From positions 1-13,429 of the forward strand of contig JAFAFD010000424.1 of the NCBI GenBank assembly GCA_023423675.1: DNA of 13,429 bases, given 5' to 3'. Position 1 is the first letter of the stretch, and each line of letters opens with the position of its first letter. This stretch comes from Pseudomonadota bacterium (lineage in GTDB: Bacteria > Pseudomonadota > Gammaproteobacteria > Xanthomonadales > Xanthomonadaceae). The position numbers and the translations under genes were made by a program. Positions 1-7,577 of this stretch are shown piece by piece. The notes under the pieces were generated by a model. The model was given only the letters and a program-made list of their open reading frames with translations. It did not search any database and was not told the origin of the DNA.

Positions 1-60
1 GGCGGGGGGGGGCGCCCGCCGGCACAACCCCGCCGGCCCCGCGCTGCAGACCGATCAGGC

Positions 61-1023
61 TCAGGCCTGGCCGGCGTCTTCCTTCGGCGGGTACTTCAGG
101 CTGAGCACCACGGTGGCGGCAATGATCGCGGCGACCACGCCCAGCGACACCGGGGTCGGGATCTTGAACAGGTCGATGATCATCATCTTGATGCCGATGA
201 AGCCCAGCACCAGCGCCAGGCCATACGGCAGCAGGTGGAAGCGGTCGGCCATGCCGGCCAGCAGGAAGAACATCGCACGCAGGCCGAGCACCGCGAACAC
301 GTTGGAGGTGAGCACGATGAACGGGTCGGTGGTGATGGCGAAGATCGCCGGGATGCTGTCCACCGCGAAGATCACGTCGGTCACCGCGATCAGGATCAGC
401 ACCGCGAACAGCGGGGTGAACCAGCGCTTGCCGTCCTGCATCACGCTCATCGCGTTGCCGGCGTAGTCCGGCAGCAGGCGCAGGTGCTTGCGCATCCAGC
501 GCAGGGCCGGGTTGGTTTCCAGGTTCGGCTCCTGGCCGGCGGCGAACCACATCTTCCAGCCGGTGAAGAGCAGGAAGGCACCGAACACGTAGAGCAGCCA
601 ATGGAACTGGCTGATCAGCACGCTACCGGCGAAGATCATGATCGTACGCAGCACGATCGCACCCAGGATGCCGATGATCAGCACCTTCTGGCGCTGTTCC
701 TCCGGCACCGCGAAGTAGCTCATGATCATCAGGAATACAAAGATGTTGTCCACCGCCAGGGCCTTCTCGACCAGGTAGCCGGTCAGGAACTCCAGGCCGA
801 CCTTGTTGGCCACCACCTGGCCGGCGGTCTCGCTGAGGTAGTACCAGAGGCCCGCGTTGAACAGCAGGGCCAGCACGACCCAGCCGATGGACCACCACAG
901 GGCCTCCTTGAAGGTGACCTTGTGCGGTCCGCCGTGTCGCATCAACACCAGGTCGACGAGCAGGGCGATGATGACCACCGCCACGAAGCCGCCCCACATC
1001 CACACATTACCGATCGTCTGCAT
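61..1023 (-). CDS. alx: TerC/Alx family integral membrane protein, probable Mn2+ exporter
   Basis: Polytopic inner-membrane protein of 320 residues. Known family role: TerC/Alx proteins are tied to manganese efflux and metal homeostasis, and E. coli Alx is almost the same length. From memory the two align along their whole length, including the blocks EKALAVDNIFV (86-96), GAIVLRTIMIF (121-131) and DVIFAVDSIPAIFA (216-229). About nine hydrophobic segments are visible, with membrane acidic residues at D24, D92, D216 and D222 as candidate metal ligands. The frame stays open upstream to 1200, but I start at the ATG at 1021-1023 because MQTIG matches the E. coli N-terminus and the upstream part is riboswitch leader. 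The Shine-Dalgarno is weak (GGA, 8 nt before the ATG). The gene stands alone and is divergent from rlmI. No clear terminator is seen in positions 1-60, which hold only a GC-rich imperfect inverted repeat without a T tract. Confidence 0.93.
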   Translation of the reverse strand: MQTIGNVWMWGGFVAVVIIALLVDLVLMRHGGPHKVTFKEALWWSIGWVVLALLFNAGLWYYLSETAGQVVANKVGLEFLTGYLVEKALAVDNIFVFLMIMSYFAVPEEQRQKVLIIGILGAIVLRTIMIFAGSVLISQFHWLLYVFGAFLLFTGWKMWFAAGQEPNLETNPALRWMRKHLRLLPDYAGNAMSVMQDGKRWFTPLFAVLILIAVTDVIFAVDSIPAIFAITTDPFIVLTSNVFAVLGLRAMFFLLAGMADRFHLLPYGLALVLGFIGIKMMIIDLFKIPTPVSLGVVAAIIAATVVLSLKYPPKEDAGQA

Positions 1024-1031
1024 TGGGAATA

Positions 1032-1080
1032 TCCGTTGGAAAGATGAATGCCAGGCCGGACGGCGAGGATCTGCAACGGA
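1032..1080 (-). promoter_or_regulatory. Candidate ribosome-binding-site sequestering stem of alx
   Basis: On the minus strand TCCGTTG (1074-1080) is exactly complementary to CAACGGA (1032-1038). The second arm contains the only Shine-Dalgarno-like GGA in front of the alx start codon. A 7-bp stem would therefore hide the ribosome site. This is an inference: the loop is 35 nt long and no link to ligand binding can be proven by eye. Confidence 0.35.
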
Positions 1081-1108
1081 GGATCGGGAGGGGGATCCAG
1101 GGACAGAG

Positions 1109-1127
1109 CTTCGCCAGTACGGCGAAG
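1109..1127 (-). promoter_or_regulatory. Candidate switching hairpin of the alx riboswitch
   Basis: CTTCGCC (1121-1127) and GGCGAAG (1109-1115) on the minus strand form a perfect 7-bp hairpin with a 5-nt loop. The first arm overlaps the CCTTC (1124-1128) that closes the aptamer P1 stem, so this hairpin and P1 cannot form together. That is what an expression platform looks like. No U tract follows, so it does not look like an intrinsic terminator and translational or Rho-dependent control is more likely. Confidence 0.5.
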
Positions 1128-1222
1128 GTCTCGCTCGCAACCCCACGCGGGTGGGATTGCCGTTGCACCGGAGCCTGCGGGCTCGAATTGACGGCGACAA
1201 CGTCTGGGAGCTACTCCCCTTC
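1124..1222 (-). promoter_or_regulatory. yybP-ykoY (Mn2+) riboswitch aptamer in the alx leader
   Basis: Read on the minus strand, the leader begins with GAAGGGGAGTAGC, carries CGTCAATTCG followed by a short GAGCC/GGCTC stem and CCGG in the middle, and closes with GAGCGAGACCTTC. GGGGAGUAGC, GUCAAUUCG-stem-CCGG and AGC(A/G)AGACC are the hallmark conserved blocks of the yybP-ykoY class. P1 forms between GAAGG (1218-1222) and CCTTC (1124-1128). The class is an established Mn2+ sensor and commonly precedes alx/terC and mntP genes, so ligand and target agree. The aptamer starts about 2 nt after the predicted transcription start. Confidence 0.92.
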
Positions 1223-1230
1223 TGGGGCCG

Positions 1231-1259
1231 ATTCTGCGGCCTGGCCGGGCCGCCGTCAA
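1231..1259 (-). promoter_or_regulatory. Promoter of alx
   Basis: On the minus strand a -35 box TTGACG (1254-1259) is followed after exactly 17 nt by a -10 box CAGAAT (1231-1236). Transcription would start near 1224-1225, right where the riboswitch P1 stem begins. The match of promoter spacing with the aptamer edge makes this convincing. The resulting leader is about 200 nt long. Confidence 0.75.
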
Positions 1260-1273
1260 ATGGGCGGCGGGTG

Positions 1274-1304
1274 GGGGTCAGAGCCCCTGCGGGGATCTGA
1301 CCCC
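1274..1304. repeat. 31-nt palindrome between the alx and rlmI promoters
   Basis: GGGGTCAGA (1274-1282) pairs with TCTGACCCC (1296-1304), then after one G/A mismatch CCCC (1284-1287) pairs with GGGG (1291-1294) around the loop TGC. It lies between the two divergent promoters, overlapping where the -35 region of rlmI should be. From memory, GGGGTCAGA-type palindromes recur in Stenotrophomonas and Xanthomonas intergenic DNA, so this may be a dispersed repeat. An operator or a promoter insulator are alternatives. It is not followed by a T tract. Confidence 0.7.
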
Positions 1305-1315
1305 GGCGGCCGGTT

Positions 1316-1321
1316 TACAAT
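1316..1321 (+). promoter_or_regulatory. -10 box of rlmI, implying a leaderless mRNA
   Basis: TACAAT matches the TATAAT consensus at 5 of 6 positions and ends 6 nt before the rlmI ATG. Initiation about 7 nt downstream would fall on the A of the start codon. No Shine-Dalgarno sequence is possible at a usable distance (AGG is only 3 nt from the ATG). No good -35 box is visible because the palindrome at 1274-1304 occupies that place. Confidence 0.5.
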
Positions 1322-1327
1322 AGGCCG

Positions 1328-2497
1328 ATGAATACCCCCCTTCCCGTTGTCCGCCTCAAGAACGCGTGGCGCTCCAGCCACCCGTGGATCTTCCAGAAAC
1401 TGGTCGAGAAGCCGACCGTCCGGCCCAAGCCCGGTTCCATCGTCGACGTCGTCGGCATCGATGGCGAGTTCATCGGCCGTGGCTTCTACAACGGGCACTC
1501 GCGCATCGCCGTGCGCATCCTCGAAACCGACCCGAACGTGCCGGTCGATGCCGGCTGGTTCTCGCGCAAGATCGCCCAGGCGGTCGAACTGCGCCGTGGC
1601 GTGCTGAAGCTGGACGCGGTGTCCGACGCCTGGCGCGTGGTGCACAGCGAAGGCGACGGCCTGTCCGGCCTGGTGGTGGACCGTTACAACGACCTGGTGG
1701 TGGTCGAGTTCTTCGCCGCCGGCATGTTCCGCCATCGCGAGTGGATCTACGACGCCCTGCGCGAACAGTTCCCGGGCTGCCGCTTCCACAGCTTCGCCGA
1801 CGAACACGTGCAGAAGCAGGAAAGCTTCGACTTCCACGGCAACACCACCACCGAAGCGTCGGTGATCACCGAGTACGGCATCAAGTTCCGCGCCGACCCG
1901 GCCGGTGCGCACAAGACCGGCTTCTTCGCCGACCAGCGCGAGAACCGCGAGTGGCTGAGCCAGCAGGTGGAAGGCAAGACCGTACTCGACCTGTGCTGCA
2001 ACACCGGCGGTTTCGCCGTGTACGCGGCCGCGCGTGGTGCTTCGGAAGTGGTCGGCATCGACATCGACGAAGACGTCATCCAGATCGCCAAGGGCAATTC
2101 GCGCCTGAACAACGTGCGCCCGAAGTTCGTCCAGTCCGACATCTTCCCGTGGCTGCGCGATGCCGCCAACCGCGGCGAGCAGTACGACGTGGTGATCCTG
2201 GACCCGGCGAAGATGACCCGCGACCGCGACCAGGTCATCACCGCGCTGAAGAAGTACCTGGACATGAACAAGCTGGCGCTGGGCGTGGTCAAGCCGGGCG
2301 GCCTGTTCGCCACGTTCTCCTGCACCGGCCTGGTAGCCGAGGACCAGTTCCTGGACATGCTGCGCCGCGCGGCCTATTTCTCCGGCCGCACGATCCAGAT
2401 CCTGAAGGTGGCCGGCGCCGGTCCGGACCATCCGTTCATGGCCCACGTGCAGGAATCGCGTTACCTGAAGGCCGTGTTCTGCCGCGTGGTTGATTGA
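1328..2497 (+). CDS. rlmI: Class I rRNA methyltransferase, RlmI-like (23S rRNA m5C1962)
   Basis: SAM-dependent RNA methyltransferase of 389 residues, the usual RlmI length. The N-terminus (about 1-80, with HPWIF at 18-22) fits the PUA-like RNA-binding domain. The block KTGFFADQRENR (196-207) and motif I VLDLCCNTGGF (219-229) followed by GIDID (243-247) mark the Rossmann methyltransferase fold. LDPAK (291-295) stands where the family usually has DPP(K/A), so the second proline is replaced. FSCTG (330-334) supplies the candidate catalytic cysteine C332. The C-terminal block DHPFMAHVQESRYLKAVFCR matches my memory of E. coli RlmI. Expected role: m5C methylation of 23S rRNA in the large ribosomal subunit. 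Other RlmI-family specificities cannot be excluded. The start is probably leaderless. No co-directional neighbour is close enough to form an operon. Confidence 0.88.
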   Translation: MNTPLPVVRLKNAWRSSHPWIFQKLVEKPTVRPKPGSIVDVVGIDGEFIGRGFYNGHSRIAVRILETDPNVPVDAGWFSRKIAQAVELRRGVLKLDAVSDAWRVVHSEGDGLSGLVVDRYNDLVVVEFFAAGMFRHREWIYDALREQFPGCRFHSFADEHVQKQESFDFHGNTTTEASVITEYGIKFRADPAGAHKTGFFADQRENREWLSQQVEGKTVLDLCCNTGGFAVYAAARGASEVVGIDIDEDVIQIAKGNSRLNNVRPKFVQSDIFPWLRDAANRGEQYDVVILDPAKMTRDRDQVITALKKYLDMNKLALGVVKPGGLFATFSCTGLVAEDQFLDMLRRAAYFSGRTIQILKVAGAGPDHPFMAHVQESRYLKAVFCRVVD

Positions 2498-2544
2498 TTT
2501 CACCGTGTCGACCCGACCCCACGCCCGGCCCGCGGTGCCTGATC

Positions 2545-2567
2545 AGTCGAGCATGGCTCGACTCTAC
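2545..2567 (-). repeat. Single SMAG (REP) element
   Basis: A 23-nt GTAG-headed palindrome on the minus strand: head GTAG, stem AGTCGAGC and GCTCGACT around a short CAT-type centre. It lies 48 nt after the rlmI stop codon and ahead of the dipeptidase gene. It is the same class as the clusters at 3855 and 7574. Confidence 0.85.
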
Positions 2568-2622
2568 AAATCTGCTGGCCGCAGCGCTATGGTCGGGCTC
2601 TTCCCTTTGCCGGTGAGAGCCC

Positions 2623-3858
2623 ATGCCATCGCTGCGTCGCCTGTCCCTGTTGCTTGCCTTGGCGCTGTGCGCGCCGCTGTCCGCCCATGCCATCGAGTTC
2701 AGCGCGCAGGAGCTGGCCCGCGCCAAGGCCCTGCAACAGCGCCTGCTGACCCTGGACAGCCACCTCGACACGCCGGCCAACTTCGGCCGCGTCGGCTTCG
2801 ACATCGAACAGCGGCACGACCACAACGCGCTTTCGCAGGTGGATTACCCGCGCATGGTCGAGGGCGCGCTGGATGGTGGCTTCTGGGCGATCTACACCGA
2901 CCAGGGCGACCGCACTGCAGCGGCCCACCTGGCCGAACGCGACCATGGCCTGCAGCGGCTGCTGGAGATCCGGCAGATGCTGGCGGCCAACCCCGAGCGC
3001 TTCGAACTGGCGCTGACCGCCGATGATGCCGCGCGGATCAAGGCCGCCGGCAAGCGCGTGGTCTACATCAGCATGGAAAACGCCAGCCCGCTGGTGGAAG
3101 ACCCCAGCCTGCTCTCGTTCTACCACCGCGCCGGCCTGCGCCTGCTGAGCACGGTGCACTTCGCCAACAACGAGTTCGCCGATTCGGCCACCGACCCCAA
3201 GGGTGCGGAGTGGAAGGGCCTGAGCCCGGCCGGCAAGGATCTGGTGCGCGCCGCGGTGAAGCTGGGCATCGTCATCGACCAGTCGCACGCGTCCGATGCG
3301 GTGTTCGATGACCTGCTGGCGATGATGCCGGTGCCGTTCGTGCTCTCGCACAGCTCGGCCAAGGCGGTCTACGACCACCCGCGCAACCTCGACGATGCAC
3401 GCCTGCGCCAGCTGGCCAAGGCCGGTGGCGTGATCCAGGTGAATGCCTATGGCGGCTACCTGATCGACACCGCCAAGACGCCCGAACGCAAGCAGGCCGA
3501 AGAAGCGCTGAGCAAGCAGCTGGGCGGCTGGGAAGGCATGACCATCGCCCAGGGCGTTGCCCTGCAGCAGGCCGAGCAGGCGCTGGACCACGAACACCCG
3601 GTGCGCCACGCGAGCCTGGACGACTTCTTCGCCCACTTCGAGCACATCCTCAAGGTGGTCGGCCCCGAGCATGTGGGCATCGGCCTGGACTGGGATGGCG
3701 GCGGTGGCCTGAGCGACCTGCCCGATGTCAGCCAGCTGCCGAAGATCACTGCGTGGCTGCTGCGCAAGGGCTACAGCGAACAGCAGATTGCCGGCATCTG
3801 GGGCGGCAACCTGCTGCGGGTGATGCGCCAGGCGCAGGATTACGCCGCGGGTAAGTAG
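2623..3858 (+). CDS. Exported membrane-dipeptidase-like peptidase, family M19
   Basis: Zinc dipeptidase of 411 residues related to renal dipeptidase. The first 23 residues form a typical signal peptide with a probable cut after AHA, so it should act in the periplasm or as an exported enzyme. All expected binuclear-zinc ligands are visible: H47 and D49 in DSHLD, bridging E152 in ISMEN, H222 in DQSHASD, H243 in LSHSS, and D356 in GLDWD. The catalytic set is therefore complete. Likely reaction: hydrolysis of dipeptides, possibly including L-D or D-amino-acid dipeptides; family members also open beta-lactam rings in some cases. The start ATG follows a weak GAGAG. The stop codon TAG is the TAG of the first SMAG element of the downstream cluster, so coding sequence and repeat overlap by 4 nt. 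No operon partner: the next gene converges. Confidence 0.93.
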   Translation: MPSLRRLSLLLALALCAPLSAHAIEFSAQELARAKALQQRLLTLDSHLDTPANFGRVGFDIEQRHDHNALSQVDYPRMVEGALDGGFWAIYTDQGDRTAAAHLAERDHGLQRLLEIRQMLAANPERFELALTADDAARIKAAGKRVVYISMENASPLVEDPSLLSFYHRAGLRLLSTVHFANNEFADSATDPKGAEWKGLSPAGKDLVRAAVKLGIVIDQSHASDAVFDDLLAMMPVPFVLSHSSAKAVYDHPRNLDDARLRQLAKAGGVIQVNAYGGYLIDTAKTPERKQAEEALSKQLGGWEGMTIAQGVALQQAEQALDHEHPVRHASLDDFFAHFEHILKVVGPEHVGIGLDWDGGGGLSDLPDVSQLPKITAWLLRKGYSEQQIAGIWGGNLLRVMRQAQDYAAGK

Positions 3859-3952
3859 AGTCGAGCCATGCTCGACTGCGCCTTTGTAGAGTCGAGCCAT
3901 GCTCGACTGCTTTCGGCAGGAACCGCGTGAGTCGAGCACGGCTCGACTCTAC
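3855..3952. repeat. SMAG cluster: two direct copies and one inverted copy
   Basis: Three 23-nt GTAG-headed palindromes: plus-strand copies at 3855-3877 and 3886-3908, separated by GCGCCTTT, and a minus-strand copy at 3930-3952 with one base changed in the centre. Direct plus inverted copies can fold into larger hairpins in the dipeptidase mRNA. The first copy supplies the dipeptidase stop codon. The cluster lies between convergent genes, where REP elements often sit and may protect 3' ends or aid termination. Confidence 0.9.
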
Positions 3953-3959
3953 AGAAGGA

Positions 3960-3980
3960 GCGCCGGGTCGTGCCCGACGC
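3960..3980 (-). terminator. Possible terminator hairpin of the amino acid permease gene
   Basis: Five nt after the permease stop, GCGTCGGG pairs with CCCGGCGC across a 5-nt loop on the minus strand (8 bp with one G-U pair). It is followed by only a moderately T-rich TCCTTCTGT. On the plus strand the same arms have a C-A mismatch, followed by CTTTATTTA. It is more stable for the minus-strand gene, but the weak T tract keeps this tentative. Confidence 0.4.
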
Positions 3981-3985
3981 CGCCT

Positions 3986-5413
3986 TTATTTAGCGATCAA
4001 CGCATTGCGGCGGCTGTACAGGAAGTACAGCACCAGGCCGACCACGTTCCACACCAGGAAGTACAGCTGGGTGGTGTGCGGCAGGCTGATGAACAGGTAG
4101 ATGCAGCCCAGCGCGGCCAGCGGACCGACCACGAAGGCCAGCGGCGTGCGGAAGGTGCGTGCACGGTCCGGTTCGCGCAGGCGCAGCACCACCAGGCAGA
4201 TGCCCACCGCGGTGAACGCGGCCAGGGTACCGGCGTTGGCCAGTGCCGCGATTTCGTCCAGGCGCGCCACGCCGGCCAGCGCCGACACCACCACGGCGGT
4301 GAACAGCGTGGTCGCCACCGGCGTGCCGGTGCGTGCGTTGACCTTGGACAGGCCACGCGGCAGCAGGCCGTCGCGGCTCATCACGAAGAAGATGCGGCTC
4401 TGCCCGTACAGGAAGGCCAGCAGCACGGTCGGCAGGGCGATGATCGCGATCACGCCGATTACCATGGCGGCGGTCGGATGGCCGAGCTGGCGCATGATCA
4501 GGGCCAGCGGCTCGGCGCTGTGGCCAAACACCGCGTAGCTCATCGCACCCACGGCGGCCAGCGCCACCAGCACGTAGACGATGGTGCAGCCGATCATCGA
4601 ACCGATGATGCCGATGGACAGGTCACGGCCCGGGTTCTTGGTTTCTTCGGCAGCAGTGGAGATCGCATCGAAGACGTAGAAGGCGAAGAAGATGATTGCC
4701 GCCGCCGCCATCACGCCATGCTCGACGCCATCGGGGCCCATCGATTTGGCGAAGCCGTACGGCATGAACGGCTGCAGGTTGGCGCTGTCGAAGGCGGGCA
4801 GGGCCACGGCCACGAAGATCGCCAGCGCGATCAGCTTGAACACCACCAGGATGGCGTTGAGCGTGGCGCTTTCCTTGGTGCCGGCCATCAGCATCAGCGC
4901 GACCAGCCAGGTGATGACGATCGCCGGCAGGTTGATGAAGCCACCAGCGACATGCGGGCCCGCAGCGAGCGCGGCTGGCAGGGTGATGTTCCAGCCGAAC
5001 TGCGTATGCGCCCATTCGAGGAAGCCGACGAAGTAGCCGGACCAACCGACCGCGACCGTACTGACCACCAGCGAGTATTCGAGGATCAGGCTCCAGCCCA
5101 CCACCCAGGCGAACACCTCGCCCAGCGCGCTGTAGCTGTAGGTGTAGGCACTGCCGGCGGCCGGCATCATCGTCGACAGCTCGGCATAGGACAGCGCCGC
5201 GCAGGCGCAGACCGCACCGGCGATGGCGAAGGAGATCAGCACTGCAGGACCGGCCAGGTTGGCGCCGACGCCGATGAGCGTGTAGATGCCGGTGCCGACG
5301 ATGGCACCGATGCCCAGGGCGATCAGGTGCGGCCAGCTGAGGGTCGGCACCAGGCGCCGACCGGCTTCATGGACAGTGACGGAATCTAGCGACTTGCGCC
5401 GGAGCAGGGACAT
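3986..5413 (-). CDS. APC-superfamily amino acid permease (CAT/YfnA-like)
   Basis: Integral membrane transporter, 475 residues from the chosen start, with about twelve hydrophobic segments. The first-helix signature GAIVGTGIYTLIG (36-48) and the following YAELSTMMPAAGSAYTY (76-92) are typical of the cationic amino acid transporter branch of the APC family, which moves amino acids by proton symport or exchange. The frame is open further upstream to 5485, but MSLLRRKSLD is preceded by a usable ribosome site (GAGGCC, about 5 nt before the ATG), and the extra residues look like leader. Substrate cannot be named. The gene is downstream of the aldo/keto reductase on the same strand with a 144-nt gap containing strong hairpins, so it probably has its own promoter. 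It converges on the M19 dipeptidase. Confidence 0.92.
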   Translation of the reverse strand: MSLLRRKSLDSVTVHEAGRRLVPTLSWPHLIALGIGAIVGTGIYTLIGVGANLAGPAVLISFAIAGAVCACAALSYAELSTMMPAAGSAYTYSYSALGEVFAWVVGWSLILEYSLVVSTVAVGWSGYFVGFLEWAHTQFGWNITLPAALAAGPHVAGGFINLPAIVITWLVALMLMAGTKESATLNAILVVFKLIALAIFVAVALPAFDSANLQPFMPYGFAKSMGPDGVEHGVMAAAAIIFFAFYVFDAISTAAEETKNPGRDLSIGIIGSMIGCTIVYVLVALAAVGAMSYAVFGHSAEPLALIMRQLGHPTAAMVIGVIAIIALPTVLLAFLYGQSRIFFVMSRDGLLPRGLSKVNARTGTPVATTLFTAVVVSALAGVARLDEIAALANAGTLAAFTAVGICLVVLRLREPDRARTFRTPLAFVVGPLAALGCIYLFISLPHTTQLYFLVWNVVGLVLYFLYSRRNALIAK

Positions 5414-5432
5414 GCAGGCCTCGGAAGGGGAT

Positions 5433-5450
5433 GACTTGGAACGACAAGTC
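5433..5450 (-). promoter_or_regulatory. Hairpin in the permease leader
   Basis: GACTTG and CAAGTC form a perfect 6-bp stem with a 6-nt loop, about 20 nt upstream of the permease start, and outer G/C runs can extend the stem past a 2-nt bulge. It could affect mRNA stability or ribosome access, or be an operator. Function unknown. Confidence 0.3.
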
Positions 5451-5498
5451 CCCGAGTGTGACCGAACGCAGCGCAGCATTACCACTGACGGGGGTCAT

Positions 5499-5532
5499 GC
5501 CTGGCCGGGCGCGCGCTGCGCCCCGACCAGGC
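5499..5532 (-). terminator. Strong GC hairpin between aldo/keto reductase and permease genes
   Basis: GCCTGG (5499-5504) pairs with CCAGGC (5527-5532), and inside this a GC-rich CGGGCGC/GCGCCCCG stem continues with one mismatch and one bulge. No T tract follows on either strand, so it is not a standard intrinsic terminator. It may still mark the 3' end of the reductase transcript or act as an mRNA stabiliser. Confidence 0.35.
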
Positions 5533-5533
5533 T

Positions 5534-5555
5534 GCCGGAATCGGCACAATCCGGC
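5534..5555 (-). terminator. Small hairpin just after the aldo/keto reductase stop
   Basis: GCCGGA and TCCGGC pair over 6 bp with a 10-nt loop, starting 2 nt after the reductase stop codon. It precedes the larger hairpin at 5499-5532. There is no T tract. Listed as a possible 3'-end structure only. Confidence 0.25.
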
Positions 5556-5557
5556 GG

Positions 5558-6553
<996 letters not shown>

Positions 6554-6674
6554 GCGGATCTCCTTGGGTGAAGCACCTCGCCCGGATGGGCGGCGGCGTG
6601 GGGCTTAGCTTCCTCCTGTCGATCATGTGGATAAACTGCGTGCAACCTGACTCACCTTGAAGGCTGGCTTCACA
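6554..6674. promoter_or_regulatory. Divergent control region of aldo/keto reductase and LysR genes
   Basis: This gap must hold the promoters of both genes. A possible -10 for the LysR gene is TAAACT at 6632-6637, without a clear -35. For the reductase a TTGCAC on the minus strand (6640-6645) could be a -35, but its -10 is poor. I see no convincing symmetric T-N11-A LysR box. CGCCC/GGGCG forms a small hairpin in the reductase leader. Confidence 0.35.
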
Positions 6675-7577
6675 ATGGATGCCTCTGCCCCGCTGACGGC
6701 CGTGGTCGCCTTCGTCCACGTGGCCGAACATGCCAGCTTCACCCGCGCTGCCGATGCGCTGGGCGTGTCGACCTCGGCGCTGTCGCAGAGCGTGCGCGCG
6801 CTGGAAGCACGGATGGGCGTGCGCCTGCTGCAGCGGACCACGCGGCGGGTGGGCCTGACCGAACACGGCGCGCGTTTCCTGCAGCGGGTGCGGGGCGGCC
6901 TCGACCAGATCGACCAGGCCTTCGCCGAACTGGACAGCGCGCGCTCGGTGCCGGCCGGGCGGCTGCGGGTGACCCTGCCACGCATCGTCGCCGACCGCAT
7001 GGTGCTGCCGCGGCTGCCCGATTTCCTGGCGCGCTACCCGCAGGTGCAGGTGGAACTGTGCGTCGACGCGGCCCTGACCGATCTGGTGGGCGAGGGCTTC
7101 GACGCCGGCATCCGCCTGGGCGAATCACTGGCCCAGGGGATGATCGCGGTGCCGGTCGGGCCGCCCGAGCGGCAGGTGGTGGTGGCGACGTCGGCCTACT
7201 TCGAGCGCCATGGCGTGCCGCAGACTCCGCATGACCTGCAGGGCCACGCCTGCATCGTGCACCGCCTGGCCAACGGCCGGCTGATGCCCTGGGAATTCAG
7301 CCGCGAGGGCCACGAGCTGGACGTGGAAGTGAGCGGGCGGCTGGTGTTCAACGATGCCGGCGTCGCCCATCGTGCCGTGCTTGCCGGGCTGGGCATGGCC
7401 CAGGGCTTCGCTTCGCTGATGGCCGACGACATCGCCGCCGGGCGACTGCAGAGCGTGCTGCAGGACTGGCAACCGCCGTTCCCCGGTTTCCACCTGTACT
7501 ACCCGGCGCGCGAGCAGATGGCACCCAAGCTGCGGGTGTTCATCGACCACCTGCGCACGGAAACGCACGATAGGTAG
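6675..7577 (+). CDS. LysR-family transcriptional regulator
   Basis: DNA-binding regulator of 300 residues, the family's usual size. The N-terminal winged helix-turn-helix (about 5-63) includes SFTRAADALGVSTSALSQSV, then RALEARMGVRLLQRTTRRV and LTEHG, all standard LysR landmarks. The rest (about 90-295) is the type 2 periplasmic-binding-like effector domain. The branch resembles the large group of LysR proteins that control neighbouring oxidoreductases. The frame could begin at a TTG at 6657, but the ATG at 6675 has GAAGG upstream and gives the classical N-terminus. It is divergent from the aldo/keto reductase, the probable target; effector unknown. Its stop TAG is the TAG of the first SMAG element of the cluster that follows. 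Confidence 0.92.
   Translation: MDASAPLTAVVAFVHVAEHASFTRAADALGVSTSALSQSVRALEARMGVRLLQRTTRRVGLTEHGARFLQRVRGGLDQIDQAFAELDSARSVPAGRLRVTLPRIVADRMVLPRLPDFLARYPQVQVELCVDAALTDLVGEGFDAGIRLGESLAQGMIAVPVGPPERQVVVATSAYFERHGVPQTPHDLQGHACIVHRLANGRLMPWEFSREGHELDVEVSGRLVFNDAGVAHRAVLAGLGMAQGFASLMADDIAAGRLQSVLQDWQPPFPGFHLYYPAREQMAPKLRVFIDHLRTETHDR

Noticed and set aside
1..60. Terminator after alx
   Set aside because: A GC-rich inverted repeat is visible, but there is no T tract and the window edge prevents a judgement.
1024..1200. N-terminal extension of alx by 59 residues
   Set aside because: The stretch is the riboswitch leader. The downstream ATG gives the E. coli Alx-like start and length.
1274..1304. 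Bidirectional terminator between alx and rlmI
   Set aside because: It lies between the 5' ends of divergent genes and has no T tract, so a termination role makes little sense.
1256..2503. A 415-codon open frame on the minus strand opposite rlmI
   Set aside because: Would cross the rlmI promoter and palindrome and shows no family motif, while the plus strand encodes a convincing methyltransferase.
2587..3939. A 450-codon open frame on the minus strand opposite the M19 dipeptidase
   Set aside because: No motif, composition typical of a shadow frame, and it runs through the SMAG cluster. The plus-strand gene has all zinc ligands.
3899..5389. A 496-codon open frame on the plus strand opposite the permease gene
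   Set aside because: Its product is dominated by His, Gln, Asp, Arg and Gly with no recognisable domain, and it mirrors a clear permease on the other strand. Long antisense frames are expected in DNA this GC-rich.
6640..6660. LysR-type T-N11-A operator in the aldo/keto reductase gap
   Set aside because: Single T-N11-A matches exist by chance, but none shows the expected dyad symmetry.
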